Assembly (NCBI RefSeq): GCF_905147365.1
Contig: NC_056419.1
Location: 441,501-505,500, forward strand
Length of the DNA stretch: 64,000 nucleotides
Direction: 5' to 3'
From: Aricia agestis
Taxonomy: Eukaryota > Arthropoda > Insecta > Lepidoptera > Lycaenidae
Shown here: one piece after another, positions 12,302 to 24,882 of the stretch
Layout of the letters: each line of letters opens with the position of its first letter
Position numbering within the stretch: position 1 is the stretch's first letter
Position numbers and translations under genes: made by a program
Notes under the pieces: model-generated
The model's database searches: none
The model's input: the letters and a program-made list of their open reading frames with translations, nothing else
Told to the model about the DNA's origin: nothing

Positions 12302-12775
12302 ATCAATGCGCACGACCCCTCACGCCGTGCTCGCACGAGGAAAGTAAAAGAGATTAGACCGAGACGCCTGACTCTCTAGCTGTCTACAAAAATCCTTCAT
12401 CACCTGATAAGTATATTTGGTATTAAGATTATAATATTTTGATTGTGTCGCCTTCGCGTTTAAGGCAGGTAATCTGTGCGTTCGACCTCGGGAAAACAAA
12501 TCTTTTTAGTCCAAATAGAAAGTAATAAAACAATGATTACAAAGTATTAACATTAAGGACAAAGTTTAAAACCTCTAATAGATGGTTGTAAAAATATAAA
12601 TGCAAGGAGTAAGGACGGCTATAACTCTTGGCTATAGGCTACAATTAGATAAAACATAAAAATTAGATTGGTCTAGATTTCAAAATCGAATATTAATACT
12701 TAACTGTTTCTGAGTACGCGTATTATGATTTATGATATGGTGTAATTTAATCACTTACCTAGATGGGTACATCTA

Positions 12776-13100
12776 GGTAACTAGGACGATGGTCGATGGT
12801 AATCGACCAAATTGATTCCTAGACAGTTGACAAACCAACGTTATTTGGCCGGATTATGTCAATTAAATGTATTTTTTTTATGAAATAAGGGGGCAAATGA
12901 GCAAACGCGTCACCTGATGAAAAGCAACTACCGTCGCCCATGGACACTCGCAACATCAGAAGAGCTGTAGGTACGTTGCGTATCATAACGTCAAACCCAG
13001 CCGTTGTAATAATTGTGATCGGTCGGCTGGGTTTGACGTAACGCGACCAAACTACGTAGCTCCCCCATCTGCCTAGGCATCAAACTCTCTGTTAGTACAT
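12776..13100. mobile_element. MITE of the GTACTATCAGAG family, interrupted
   Basis: Two halves around a truncated retroposon (12867-12981). It ends CTGTTAGTAC. Confidence 0.55.
12867..12981 (-). mobile_element. Truncated poly(A) retroposon copy nested in a MITE
   Basis: Poly(T) then TATGAAATAAGGGGGCAAAT.. ending GTACGTTGCG. It splits the MITE at 12776-13100. Confidence 0.6.
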
Positions 13101-14167
13101 TTTTTTTGACAAGTCTTTCATCGTGGAAAATGTGGAATTCCATTTTGTGCCCATGGACTATGGAGTAGCGGATAGTGGATACTTAATTATGTTGTGGTTG
13201 GAGCTAAATTATTTAACTGTCATTCTTGTCATTTTTATAAAAGGAATATATTATTGAATGAATAATCTAAACATTCTCAGCAGCACTCGCATGCTCTGAA
13301 GTCTCTTGGTACGAGACATTCAGCGGTGTGTGATGTAATTATTTATATAGTTGCGGAGGGGAAGAGGGGATTTCGAGACAAGCTCGAGCGTGTCAGATTA
13401 AGCTTGTATAGGCTTCCGACATATTGTGTCTAGTTCTCATGGTAAGTATAGAAATCAGATTTCTCACGTGGTGGGTTAACTTTTTTAGTATTTTTTTTTA
13501 ATATTGAAATGTCTGTCAGATTAAGATAGGAGATGTAGAATACCCCAAAGAAGCTTCCATATAAAGCACTGACGATTCAAAAGTTAGGTAAGCCTGTAGG
13601 GACATTTTAATAAATAAAAAAATAAAGCTTCATATTTTCCTAACTATAAAGCTTCGCAGATATTTAATTTTGCACTAAACCAAATGATTTAGTCCTTGTT
13701 GTCTAAAATATATTATTTCTAATTTACCTAAATAAGCCATTTTCGGACTATATTGTCTTTTTCAAAACTTTAAAATGACTGCAGTTACTGAACCCACCTC
13801 TAAAATAGAAAAACGCTCTTATTATTTTTTTATCAGTTTTACCTAATGTAAAAAACCTACTAGGACTCCATGACACTCGAGTGACTACACAATTAGCACC
13901 TTCCCCTCCCCTACTATTATTAATTTAATAGATTTGTAAAACGTCCCACGCTCACGAAGTCTGTCAATTCAGTACAAACTACAAAAGAAATGCATATCTA
14001 CGCATCGCGTTGCGATTTGAATTGAGCCTATGTGGCGGGCAGGCTGTCGTTATACGGAATTCACCTATTTACTATTGCCTTGTCATTGAGAAATCTTTAT
14101 AGATATTATTTAAGTTTATCCACGTCAGCAAATGCTAAAACGCGCAGAGATATATCAAATAACTACG

Positions 14168-14346
14168 TAAAGGTGGCCATACACGGGACAATTATCGTAA
14201 CGATTTATCTCCTCGATGTCAAAATCGAACGACAAATTGTACGTGTGTAGCAATATCGCAAACGGTTTTACGTTCAAAAGATCGATTGGACGATTTTCTT
14301 GACGATCGATCGAAACGACGAATCGTCCCGTGTATGGGCATCTTAA
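14168..14346. mobile_element. Palindromic MITE (CCATACACGGGAC ends)
   Basis: TAA(A)GGTGGCCATACACGGG at the left and its near complement TAAGATGCCCATACACGGG at the right; the interior also folds back. Confidence 0.75.
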
Positions 14347-15310
14347 GAAACGTACCACGTAGCTTCTGGACGTATAGCGGCCTGAGTTCCAAGACCTATA
14401 AATACGTGCTTTGTTGACTAGGTATAATTAATTTTAAGCTTTGTCCAACAAAAACGTTTAAGATAGTATCTAACATCATTACTAGCCCGACCGAATGGTT
14501 GGAACGAGCGATGATTCCGGAAGTATCATGCTATGATGGAGGGCATCTCGAGGAAAATCGGACGTATGCGTCCGGAAGACCACTGTGACTGGAATAAACA
14601 AAAACAAACAGACAAACCTCTGCATGACTGATCTCCTAAAATAATTACGAATCTAACTACATTTTTGATGAGCTCATGTTAGTATGTTATAGCCTCAGCA
14701 TTACAAGTAACAAGAACGTAATAATTGATGCTACGATCAGATTAATGAGGCACAAACTTTCATACTTTTGACATGATATGGAGTTTGGTATCTCAATTCG
14801 CCGTCTTCTGGACCAGTCTGCTCAAACTCAATCTGCTCTCACTTCTTGCGGTAGCTGCATTGCAACATGAAAGTGTTACCCAAGTGTCACGAGTCAGCCC
14901 TGTATGAAATCCAAGTTCAAGGAAAAAATGGACGATATTTGACATACATTTCTCTGTCAGCTCGATGTGATAACGGGTCTTTGAGAAGAATTATATTAAG
15001 ACAAATCAATCATGCCTATCGACGATAACGAGACAATTTCTATCTGCGAAGTGTACAGCCATTATCATCTATATAGATGTACGTATTATGTGCGAACCGC
15101 GTGTATTGCTTTGGCGAGCGACGCAAGTCATCTGACTTTTATCGGCAATCGGCGTTTAAATCATCAAGCCCCATACGCTCAACGGTGAACGAGACACAAT
15201 AGAATATCTATGATTGTGTCTCGTTTTCTAACGATCGACGGGTTAAACTTTACCTTGATTCTACCATTTCAATACAGCACTAATACAGCTTTGTTCCTCA
15301 TCTGATCCAG

Positions 15311-15460
15311 TCTATTCTTATATATAAAAATGGATTTTCAAATGTGTTAGTCGCGCTAAAACTCGAAAACGGCCGAACGGATTGGGCTGATTTTGGTCTT
15401 AAAATATTCGTAGAAGTCGGGAATGTTTTAAAGTGACACGAAGTTCACCGGGACAGCTAG
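15311..15460 (+). mobile_element. Helitron-like copy, 150 bp
   Basis: It starts TCTATTCTTATATATAAAAA and ends CACCGGGACAGCTAG|T. The inside is a block about a Lys-rich 'AACTCGAAAACGGCC' segment typical of short non-autonomous copies. Confidence 0.55.
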
Positions 15461-15729
15461 TTTCTTATAAAAAACAGATTTACTTCCAAATGTAACTGAA
15501 AAAGTTTTTATTTGTGTGTCACAAAACAAAACTACCTACTACTTACTGATTCCACCTTACCACGTCGTGCAAGTAAGTCAATAAAAATAAACGCCAGAAG
15601 TTAACAAATTAATATACTCGTGTTACTCTCGTAAGATAACTTTACATTTTCTGGTATTTGTGCGTCACCTACTGGCTTGTTTAATTGTTTCAGAACACAT
15701 TTATCACGCCCGTTAGAGAATGAGCCCTG

Positions 15730-15905
15730 CCCCCGTAGACAAGTGACAAAACGCTAACGCTAACGCTAACGCTAGCGCTACAAAATGTATGGATTTGACA
15801 TTAGTATTCGCTAGCGAAGCGATGACTTATGTCAAATCGCATACATTTTGTAGCGCTAGCGTTAGCGTCAGCGTTAGCGCTTTGACACTTGTCTACAGGC
15901 CCTGG
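15730..15905. mobile_element. Palindromic MITE with GCTAAC hexamer repeats
   Basis: Arms of about 74 bp: GTAGACAAGTG.., then AACGCTAACGCTAACG.., GCTACAAAATGTATG, with a short loop GTATTCGCTAGCGAAGC that is itself palindromic. Confidence 0.75.
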
Positions 15906-16486
15906 CCCCTGAATGTTTGCGTAACATGTTCGTGGAGTACGGTGTCCTCATTAATGTTAAGTATAAATTATGTAAAAAACGTAGATAATTGTTACGCTTT
16001 CACGCAAAAACTACTTGAAGCATCCTCATGAAACTTTGTGCTTTGTACACATACTCTTGGAGGTATCAGAAGTAACATCTAGGATACTTATAATATAAAA
16101 TATATAAATATTACGAAAAAAAATTGTTCACGTGAACGCTGACGAAGTCGCGGGCAACAGGACATCTATAACAAAAAGTGTCGACGGCAAAAATTAATTA
16201 TTTATAACAAATTGGCGTTATGTCAAAGTCGTCGAAAAATGAAATATGATCTATTAATTTTAAATTAAGTATATTTAGGAAAAACTCTCCAGAAACTAAT
16301 TTACTCTAGTTTCTTTTAGTCAAGCGACTGGATTCTAAAAACAGAATCAGAGTACTCAAATTGTGAGTTCATCTCACAATTTGCCGTGAAGTGACTAGGT
16401 GAAATGATAAGTTATCTGACTTCGTTGTCGAAATTATTGAATGCGATTTCACTAAGTAAAATAACTAGAGAAAGCTAGGAAATAGA

Positions 16487-16668
16487 GGATTGCGAATTGG
16501 TCGCTATTAAGCATTAGTGTCCTAACCCACAATTTTTTTGTTCTTAAATTTTGAATGCAGTCTTGTTCTAAATCATCTAAAGAGTATAACTGCATTCGTA
16601 ACTCAATTCGTAATTTTTTGTGGGTTAGTACACGAATGCTTAACAGCGTCCAATTAAGGAAGTGGTTA
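16487..16668. mobile_element. Palindromic MITE (CTAACCCACAA arms)
   Basis: TTAAGCATTAGTGTCCTAACCC at the left; the complement ends with GGGTTAGTACACGAATGC at the right. Confidence 0.65.
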
Positions 16669-16711
16669 AAAATTAATAGGACTTTGGAGATCGTAAGTAC
16701 ATATAAATTAA

Positions 16712-16890
16712 CTAGGCGATGCCCGCAAATCCGTTGCTCCAAAACTCGTTTATAACGCAAGAACCGTAATTTTTTTTGGGATAAAAAGTGTTCTTTGTCT
16801 TTTGGCGGTTCTTCAGTCTGCAACAGAACAGTAACAGACAGACAAACAGTAGACAGACAGACACACTTTCGAATTTATAATATTAGCATG
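16712..16890 (-). mobile_element. Helitron-like copy, 179 bp
   Basis: On the minus strand it starts A|TCCATGCTAATATTATAAAT and ends GCGGGCATCGCCTAG|T, with a GACAGACAG tract near the start. Confidence 0.55.
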
Positions 16891-17284
16891 GATATACAAT
16901 ACCGTGTATCAAAATTTGTAAACACTTGACAAATAAATTTATGCAATATATTTTCTCAAGCAGGCGATAAAAGTCAATGTTATGATATTACCCACCGGCC
17001 ACCGTATATTATTATGTCTATTGTGCCCATATCAGAACCCTCGAGACCGGACCTTGCGAACTCTCCACTCTCATCCCATCGACCTAAATCCATCGGCCAT
17101 CGCTGATTAGTGCTGTAAGGGCCTATTGATGACAAGTATCATAATATTATATCCAAATGTATGATCAATATTCTTATAGGTGCGAGTTACGATGCATAGA
17201 TGTTTGGGAATTAGGCCGCTGTCCAGAATTTTGTCCGAGCGGAGCTGTTTGCGAAGTAGTATTCGAAGAGATTGGGAAGCCGGT

Positions 17285-17705
17285 CCCCCTCCCGAGATGC
17301 CGTAATTTACCACTTTTTAGAGCTTTATAACTAATAATTTGAAAGCTACAAAATTATAATAAAAATACAGCAATAATCTTCAGTATACGAACATTCCTTT
17401 CCACGTTATTAATTTCCTATTTTTGTTTATTATACTACTCATGATATCAGCTTCCAAAATAAAACCAATTTATTAAAATTCAAGCATACATTCAGTATCT
17501 CCCTAATATGTATATATTTACAAATAATTTTTATTCGAAACACACGCCAATAGATCGACAATGTCATAAACTACACATTCCACGTTTTGATTTTTTTCAA
17601 GTCAATTTTGAGTATAAGATAAGTAAAAAAATAGGGTTTTGGTGCGATCTCGGAAACGCGGCAAATGTATGATCAAGGTCGTTTGCTCAGGGGTCGGTCT
17701 TAATA
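17285..17705. repeat. Dispersed repeat, copy 1
   Basis: About 420 bp similar to 35712-36120: CGAGATGCCGTAATTTACC.. to ..GTCGTTTGCTCAGGGG. No coding or terminal features recognised. Confidence 0.65.
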
Positions 17706-19482
17706 CAAAATGAGAAAAAGATTTGAGACTAAGTCTAGCTCTCACACGGAAAATGAACGCCTATCTTTCTAAGGGAGATCGCAGACGACAGTCTTTTTGT
17801 GCGATCGAGTCTGCGGTGCCCATACAGTCGGCATGGCGCGGCCATCTCATCATCTCCCTAATCATATATTTGGTACAATCGTAGATTGGGCGTTAGATAA
17901 GCACATTGACCCATAAAAGTGCAGCGTTATTTTTGGCACTCTTGTGTTTGGAGAAGCTCTAATTGTAGAGGCGATAGATTTTTTTATGGAGTAGGTCGCC
18001 AAAAAAGTTGACATAAAATTGGATGACCACATGCTACAGACACGTCATATCAGGGAGAACACCATGGGCTTACAATATATTATATTTAAAGGGACATCAA
18101 ATATTATCGTATTGTAGGTATACCAAATAAAAAACGTGTTTCGATTACATACTTCAATTATTCAGGAACTAGTTTGTCTACGTAAGATTAATTAGAAAAG
18201 GGAACGCTAATTAGAAAAAGGAACGCTAATTAGAAAAAGGAAGTTTTATCCAATAAATACTGTTAAAGTTTTATTCAAAAACAACATTATTTATTCAGAA
18301 GTCACGTGTCCAATGTAGATAGAATCCAATTATATTTTAATAAAGTGAACTTGTTCATTACCGGCGGCCTTGAACAACCTGGTAACTTGCATAACCATTG
18401 TTAGAGGTGTAAGGCGTTTGACGACCGTCACGGCTGGCGGCGGTCGAGATAATAGAGATAGTGCAGCTTGTTCAATATTACGTCTTGGAATTCAAATTGC
18501 AACTTAGTTCTTGTGACTGTTATGTAAACGTATTACAAATTATTGCTATGAAATTAACCTCCAAATCTAATAGCAAGGTAGATTTAACAGTTTACAAATT
18601 TAATTAGTCTCCGATTTCTTCTTCTGGACTTCTGGGAATTTTTAGGGCCACCCTCTGGTCTACCCTTTGCCCTATCCGGGTTCTTCACTCACTTCGAGGA
18701 GCATTATTTTAGATAGCTCTCTTTCGATACCGAGAAACTTTTAGCTATGTGTGATATAGGTTAAAGGCCTGATTCACGGAAAACCTAGAAATATAATACA
18801 AAAAAACGGCCAAGGGCGAGTGGACTTGCGTCCGAAGGGTTTCGGACCATAGAGCAAAAGTAGGCAAAAATGTATGTTTTGTATACTTAATTCTCTATCG
18901 AGCCATACATTTGACACAATAGACAGAACTAACCAGTACCTTGACTTCAAACAAACGGGTGAATCTACGCGAGTTGGGCGCGAGTACCACTTTCGACATG
19001 TTTAACAATGCTGAGTTACGCAGTTAGTACGGCGCGCGCCGACCGATATGACATACTACGTCAAACGTATAAAATTCGGGTCTCCTATCCTGTCTTCTGA
19101 GTCTCTATTTACTCTTCGAGTCTCTTTTAATCTGCATTTGTCATGGCTTTTAATTGCTCTGCGTATGTACGAGTGCCAAGTGTTACGTCAGTATAAGCAG
19201 TATTTAACAGCAATCGTCAACTGCACGTTGCGCAGCTCATTGCAACAATTTTCCAATTGCGGTCTTTGTGAGTTAACCAAGTATTGTGAGCCGGCGCGTA
19301 CTGGTCCTCGCCAGTTCACAGTTCAACTTCCGACGTGAACCCAAATTACATAGTTAACGCCGTCTTACATTGCTCAAGATTCAAGTAGCAGCGAAGTCGC
19401 GTGGTCGGAATAGTATAAACTTTAGGATCAATTCAGAACGCAACGCGACGCGTAGATGCATTTCTAAATTTATATAGATTTT

Positions 19483-19823
19483 TTTTTTAATGAAATAAGG
19501 GGGCAAACGAGCAAACGGGTCACCTGATGGAAAGCAATTTCCGTCGCCCATGGACACTCGCAGCATCAGAAGAGCTGCAGGTGCGTTGCCGGCCTTTTAA
19601 GGGGTAACAGGGGAGGGTAGGGAAGGGAATTACAGGGGAGGGTGAGGAAGGAAATAGGGGAGGGTAGGGAAGAGAAAAGGGTAGGGGATTGGGCCTCCGG
19701 TAAACTCACTCGCTCGGCGAAAAACAGCGCAAGCGCTGTTTCACGCCGGTTTTCTGTGAGGACGTGGTATTTCTCCGGTCGAGCCGGCCCATTCGTGCCA
19801 AAGCATGGCTCTCCTACGTCAAA
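19483..19823 (-). mobile_element. Poly(A) retroposon inserted into a palindromic MITE, with target duplication
   Basis: ATAGATTTT at 19474-19482 and 19824-19832 is the likely duplication. It corresponds to one ATGGATTTG block of the host MITE, whose halves lie at 19420-19475 and 19825-19920. The minisatellite is short here. Confidence 0.8.
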
Positions 19824-20692
19824 ATAGATTTTACAGTCTTGCATGATACCTCAAGCAATTGAAATCTGTCATAATAATATCTATGCAGTCTCGCGTTTCA
19901 GTCTGAATTGACCCTAACGAGTTGCATGCTAGAGATCTAACACGTTCACCCTAACATAATATTTTTATGTCTTGTGACCGGTCCATCCGTTCCAATTATC
20001 CATTATGTCAAAACACTGCACCGTTTATGCATCAATATGGCACAGTATTTTAAATTATAGTGTCGCGGACCGCGGTGCGTCGCAGCCGCGGTGACAACGC
20101 ATCGCAGCAGAGCATGTGGCCGCGCTCCTCTCATTGTGTAATCACAGACCATCTCATAAAAGCTCTGAACACTTTTTAGGTACTTATTTAAACCTAAATT
20201 AGATAATCTAAAATGAGCTCAAGATGAAGATAATATTTTGTCCATGATGATGGAAAGATCAGTTCGAGTGCCATCAATTAGAATTATTGGGCTGCTAAAA
20301 TTGCCAAATTGCAAATCAGTTTTAAATAACAGATTTTTCATAAGTTCTAGAAAAAAACCGATAGACCAATTAAAGGTAAACGAACACAGTAACAAAATCG
20401 ACGATTCTTCAATTCCCTTGGGCATGTCGTAATGTCACTTATTTCGCGAAACTCACCGTAAATATTATTTCACGTCTATCTTTTATAATTATTCCTAATC
20501 TATCCAAGCAAGATGGTCCATTTCTCCCGAAACACGACTCTTCCACGTTCGGGCTCCCACACAAAACTGCGAATACGCATCGTATCGCATCGTAATGTCA
20601 CTTTTATCATGAGTTTAGTCTGCCTTTGTCACAGATATTAATTTCGATGCGATGCGAAAATAAAAAATTAAATAAATGGTGAAATTACTCAC

Positions 20693-20937
20693 CTGTAAGG
20701 TAGATTCCCGGCGAGGAAGATGTACGTGGTGTGCAGCAAGCCAACCTGCGCCACGGAGAATGCCACCAGCACGTAGACGATGCAGTGGTAGCGCCCGCCC
20801 TGGCCCAGCTCGCGCATCAGCGAGTCCACGTCTAACGTATCATCCTTCGATTCCTTCAGACTCTCCGCAGGGACTTTTTCATTTGAGCCCTTCGAACCCT
20901 CCGTAGCGACTTTGGAATTGTTTTTTGAGTCGCTCAT
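20693..20937 (-). CDS. Alternative first exon for gene A, or orphan SLC22 exon 1
   Basis: It encodes 81 codons plus 2 nt: MSDSKNNSKV.., a Ser/Lys/Glu-rich start, then MRELGQGGRYH, a first membrane helix, and ..NLPYR before AG|GTGAGT. It is clearly paralogous to the gene A exon at 7011-7195 and has the same splice phase. I found no SLC22 exon 2 between the two, so the nearest compatible acceptor downstream on this strand is that of 167-368. The simplest reading is a distal promoter and alternative N-terminus for gene A, 13.5 kb upstream of the proximal one. A truncated gene relic is the alternative. Coding status is well supported; the link to exon 2 is inference. Confidence 0.75.
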
Positions 20938-21360
20938 TTTTATACGCTTCTTCGCAGCTTCAAAACTTTACGTGGCAATCTCTTTGTAAAGTTGAGATTC
21001 TATGCATCGACTTTACTTCTGGCTCTTTAGAGAAGAATACCAGTTATTTTCTAATGTATCGCTTCCTTTAACTGCAACGTGACAATCTCTCCTATAATTT
21101 TTACAGCTATTCTTCAACTTTGTGGATTTTGTTTTCTGGTAACCTCTTGTACTGTCTCTTCAACGGCAGGCTAGGGTTCTGCTGGGCCTCCGCCTCGGCA
21201 CTGACTGTTGTGGTGTCTCACGGTGTCCGGGGGCGGACAATACAGTGTGTCACGGCCGCCAGTCATCTGGAGCGATACGATTGATCGGCCGCGCCCGAAA
21301 CCCGCAGTCCGCAACTGCCGCTGCCGCACACAACACGACCTCTAGGGTCTAACAGACCGG
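20938..21360 (-). promoter_or_regulatory. Probable 5' flank and promoter region of the distal gene A first exon
   Basis: The 400 bases upstream of the ATG at 20937 include a GC-rich block (about 21165-21360) that stands out from the AT-rich surroundings and contains no recognisable repeat. Position and composition suggest a promoter or 5' UTR. No TATA box or initiator is convincing. Confidence 0.35.
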
Positions 21361-21901
21361 CAACATTAGGGCGAGCATTTTGTGGTTACACGTTTGTGGT
21401 TATATTGTCTCGTTTGCACGAACGCGTTGGGTTTGCGGTGTGATATTGTTTCCTCAGCATTTTATTGGCAGTTTCAATCAACGAAATTAATTTATTTCTT
21501 TCCCGATTGTATTGGTTATTTATTGGTCTTAATTATTGTGCAGACACCGGTGTCGTACCTATAGTAGTAGGTATAGATAATATGTGCAAGACGTGTAGGT
21601 AGATGCAATTAGATGTAACCACTTAGGTAGTTCCATTTCAATTAATCTGTCGTTGTTACTATCAATTAATTACAAATAAATCAACAATTAACAGTCATTA
21701 TAGAACGCGCATAACTTTGATACCGTCGTCAGACGGTGATATGTTACTCATTAGTGACCACTGTGTGTTGTTGTTGTTTTTTTTATAGTGGGTTTAGATT
21801 ATTCCAATCCAGCGCTATTTACTACTAGAATGTAGGACTGGATTGCACATCCAGTGCACAGACGGTCTAAATACAGTCTAGTGTAAACTTTAACACATGA
21901 A

Positions 21902-22267
21902 TCTTCTTGTATACTTATTTATTAATATAATAAAGCTGAAGAGTTTATTTGTTTGTTTGAACGCGCTAATCTCAGAAACTACTGATCCGATTTGAAAAAA
22001 AATTCAGTGTTAGATAACCCATTTATCGAGAAAGGTTATAGGCTATATACCTCACTCTAAGACCAATAGGAGGTAAGAAACAGAGGAAAATGTGGGAAAT
22101 CCGGGTAAATTATTTGAAAGTGCTTATCTCAGGAACTACTGGATGAAACTTTAAGTTATTTGGCTAATGTAGATTAGACCACGTGAAGGGACATAGGCTA
22201 TATTTTCGGGAAAATGGTTTCCGTTAAATTCCTAATTTATGCGGGCAAAGCCGCGCGGGACATCTAG
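21902..22267 (+). mobile_element. Helitron-like copy, 366 bp
   Basis: It starts A|TCTTCTTG.. and ends GCGGGCAAAGCCGCGCGGGA followed by CATCTAG|T. The central part matches 8600-8990. Confidence 0.6.
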
Positions 22268-22566
22268 TTGTAAACGCACATGTCTCCACCAAGCGTAATT
22301 ACTCTCTACTATGCTTACATGAATATTAAATGAAAACAAAAATTTTAAAACATCATGGTGCGTCTCCGGCCGGTCGAGCTTCAGCAGGTTGAGCTGACAA
22401 TGTATTAGCAAACGGCCTCTGTTACCCCAGGGTCGCCCAATGCACTCCACAGCCCAAATATTTGGCTAATGTTGAACCAACAGTTGCGAAAGCGCCTCTT
22501 ACCTGTCACTCTCAGTCGATCGAGTTTAATGTATTCATAGATCTCTTTGTAGATCTAGTACATAAT

Positions 22567-22729
22567 GTACTATCAGAGAATTTGATTCATCGGCAGTTGA
22601 CGGACCTACGTAAGTTGGTGGCGTTACGTCAAATCCAGCCGATAGATCGCGAGTTGTACTGAATTGACATAACTTGACCAAATTACATAGATCCGTCAAA
22701 TGCCTATGAGTCAATTTCTTCGATGGTAC
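22567..22729. mobile_element. MITE of the GTACTATCAGAG family
   Basis: Starts GTACTATCAGAGAATTTGAT and ends CTTCGATGGTAC, with the shared TACGTAAGTTGG block. Confidence 0.6.
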
Positions 22730-23370
22730 ATGGGGTGTATTGTAGTTTATTGCTCGTTTATTACAAGTTAGTACTTGGTAGGTTACGGGCGCATACATTA
22801 GCGCTGCCATGGTGTTACTTTTTCATCTGTAAGGGTAGAAGTCTAAGTAGATACCTGCCATGTCTAAGAAATATTAAGCTTTCCCTTTCATTTAATAAGG
22901 TACGTACGTAAGGTAAAACAAAAGAAATGTTATTACAACTCAACTATTGACAAAGTAAACAATTGTTATTAATCAGCTACATGACCCGGTGGCCGGTAAA
23001 CTTCGTATCACTTCCCTTCTAATATAAAATTTCCACGTATATTTTAAGACTAGAATTAGCCAAATCAGTTCAGCCATTCTCGAGTTTCAGCGAGGCTAAA
23101 AAAAATATTTTTTTATTTATATAATATGTACTTAAGTAGATAGAAAACCCGGGATAAAATAATAAAGATTGAAGTCCTTTATAAGGATTTATTTCAACAA
23201 ATAAAACAACTCATAATCCCTGTATTCCCGTGATTAATAAATTTTCTAGTGCTTACTACTTAACCAATAACCAGTGCTAAAGTTTATAATTTTAACATAA
23301 GATACTTAATATTATTCACGAATTTGCTTGCCTGGGCTTCATTACATAAGTAATAGTATTTTTTAGTTTA

Positions 23371-23666
23371 GAGTTTCGGTTGCGGTTACTTTAGGAGGTA
23401 TCCAGTTCTGAAGGTCTACCTGACCTTATATTCTTCGCGGTAAGTGGAGGAATCTCGTCTTCCAGTGCCGGACATTTTGACAATTTCTCCCCACTGCTAG
23501 ACACCCTCAAAGTCTAATACTTTAAGAAAGTTTAAGGGTGGGAAGCAAGTTCTGTCAAAAATATAATATAAGCTATGCTTATATAAGCTATGAGCTTTAC
23601 TCTTTCACGAAGGTCAGGTAGACCTTCAGAACTGGATACCTCCTAAAGTAACCGCGACCGAAACTC
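23371..23666. mobile_element. Long inverted-repeat element
   Basis: Arms 23371-23427 and 23610-23666, nearly identical (GAGTTTCGGTTGCGGTTACT..), around a loop that has a second inverted pair. Confidence 0.7.
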
Positions 23667-24735
23667 CACAGTTGCTGGTCGTTCTTACCTCTGTAAAGGT
23701 CACAAACAGGTGAACTTTCAGCTTTCCTATACTGAGGAAGGTCTGACCCTGGCGGGCTCTTACTCTATAAGTTTTAGTAAGAAAATACATGGATATTTTT
23801 ACAGAAGTATAATTACACAAGCGCTTGCACGTCTTAGAATAAGCAATGCCTTTACTGTCAATGCTTAATTATTTTACAAGGCATTTAAAATTAAGAGTAC
23901 TTAATATTGATCGTGTTGTAAATTGTAATTCACGTGTTAGTACAAGACTTTGTCTTCATAATCCTAAACCTAACTCATTTGTGGTCCTTTAAATAAAATA
24001 TTATGATATGTTATATTCCATCGTTATGTCTGTTTAGGTGCCAGACTGTACTACTATTTACACCTACAACTATTTTACAAATTAAAGTCAACCATTTGGT
24101 CAAACGTTGTAATTAAATTACTATTGTCTTGTATATTACGTACGTACAAAATGTTTGTAAAGATTATTTTTAACACTTGAGCAACAGTTCAAAACATAAT
24201 TGATTTTATTGATTGATAAGCCAAATTATGCTAATCTACTTTATAAATGAATAATACTAACAAGACGCGTACTACTAGGTACACACAGTTTGCACTATAT
24301 ACAGTATAACTATTTTCTTATTCAAAATTTCTGTCCATATTATGTCACAACACTATCTAGTATCTACACTGCTACAAGGATATTCTGGTGGGACGCCTGA
24401 AGTTTCACTGATGTGATACTCACGCCCTCTGATTTCTATGTTACTGCAATTTTACGCGTGCCAACAAATAAAACCAGCGTCAGCCACCCTGCTTGCGAAA
24501 TTGTAACTTTTATGCTTTCCCGTTAATATCATGCAAGTGGCAAAAGATTAAAGATTCTTGTCGTGTGTCATACCATACATTTTATATGTAGGAAACCGGA
24601 GCGGCACCGGTCAGGCGCCATACCGCCGCCGCACCGCATCGTGCGGCATGGTACTAAGACTATAACACGATCCCAGTTTAACTGGCGTTTGTAACCTAGT
24701 GTGAGATCTGCGCGGAGGGCGGGGGCAGGGGGCGG

Positions 24736-24882
24736 TCAGACAGCGGCGGGGGGCGGGGCGAGGTCGGCGAAGGTGTCCGGCAGCGTCCGGCCCAGGGTCT
24801 CCGGCATGAGCCGCGCCAGCGCCGCGCTCAGCAGCGGCAGCGTCGCCAGCAGCGTAGTCGGCACCCACTCCCCGTACGCCGC
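24736..24882 (-). CDS. Gene C exon 7 (helix 12 and C-terminus)
   Basis: 147 nt from a CTGCAG acceptor to TGA. It opens AAYGEWVPTT, holds the SLC22 tail motif PETLGRTLPDT, and ends in a short Pro/Ala tail. An AATAAAA on the minus strand at about 24204-24210 is a possible polyadenylation signal. Confidence 0.9.
   Translation of the reverse strand, partial: AAYGEWVPTTLLATLPLLSAALARLMPETLGRTLPDTFADLAPPPAAV

Larger units (their letters stand above)
7614..20692. other. Interval between the two gene A first exons: mobile DNA, no gene seen
   Basis: No GC-rich coding block or SLC22 exon is visible. The interval holds Helitron-like elements (8555-9704, 9973-10378, 15311-15460, 16712-16890), MITEs (11986-12301, 12776-13100, 14168-14346, 15730-15905, 16487-16668), a dispersed repeat (17285-17705), and a MITE with a nested retroposon (19420-19920). 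I see nothing recognisable in 10400-11350, 13110-14160, 14350-15300, 15910-16120 and 17710-19400. Confidence 0.65.
20938..24735. other. Spacer between gene C 3' end and the distal gene A exon
   Basis: It contains the promoter-like GC block, a Helitron-like copy (21902-22267), a GTACTATCAGAG-end MITE (22567-22729) and a 57-bp inverted repeat pair (23371-23666). Nothing is recognised in 21361-21890, 22740-23360 and 23680-24600; the last should include the gene C 3' UTR. Confidence 0.6.

Noticed and set aside
16452..16823. 123-codon minus-strand frame
   Set aside because: It spans a palindromic MITE and a Helitron-like copy and has no domain.
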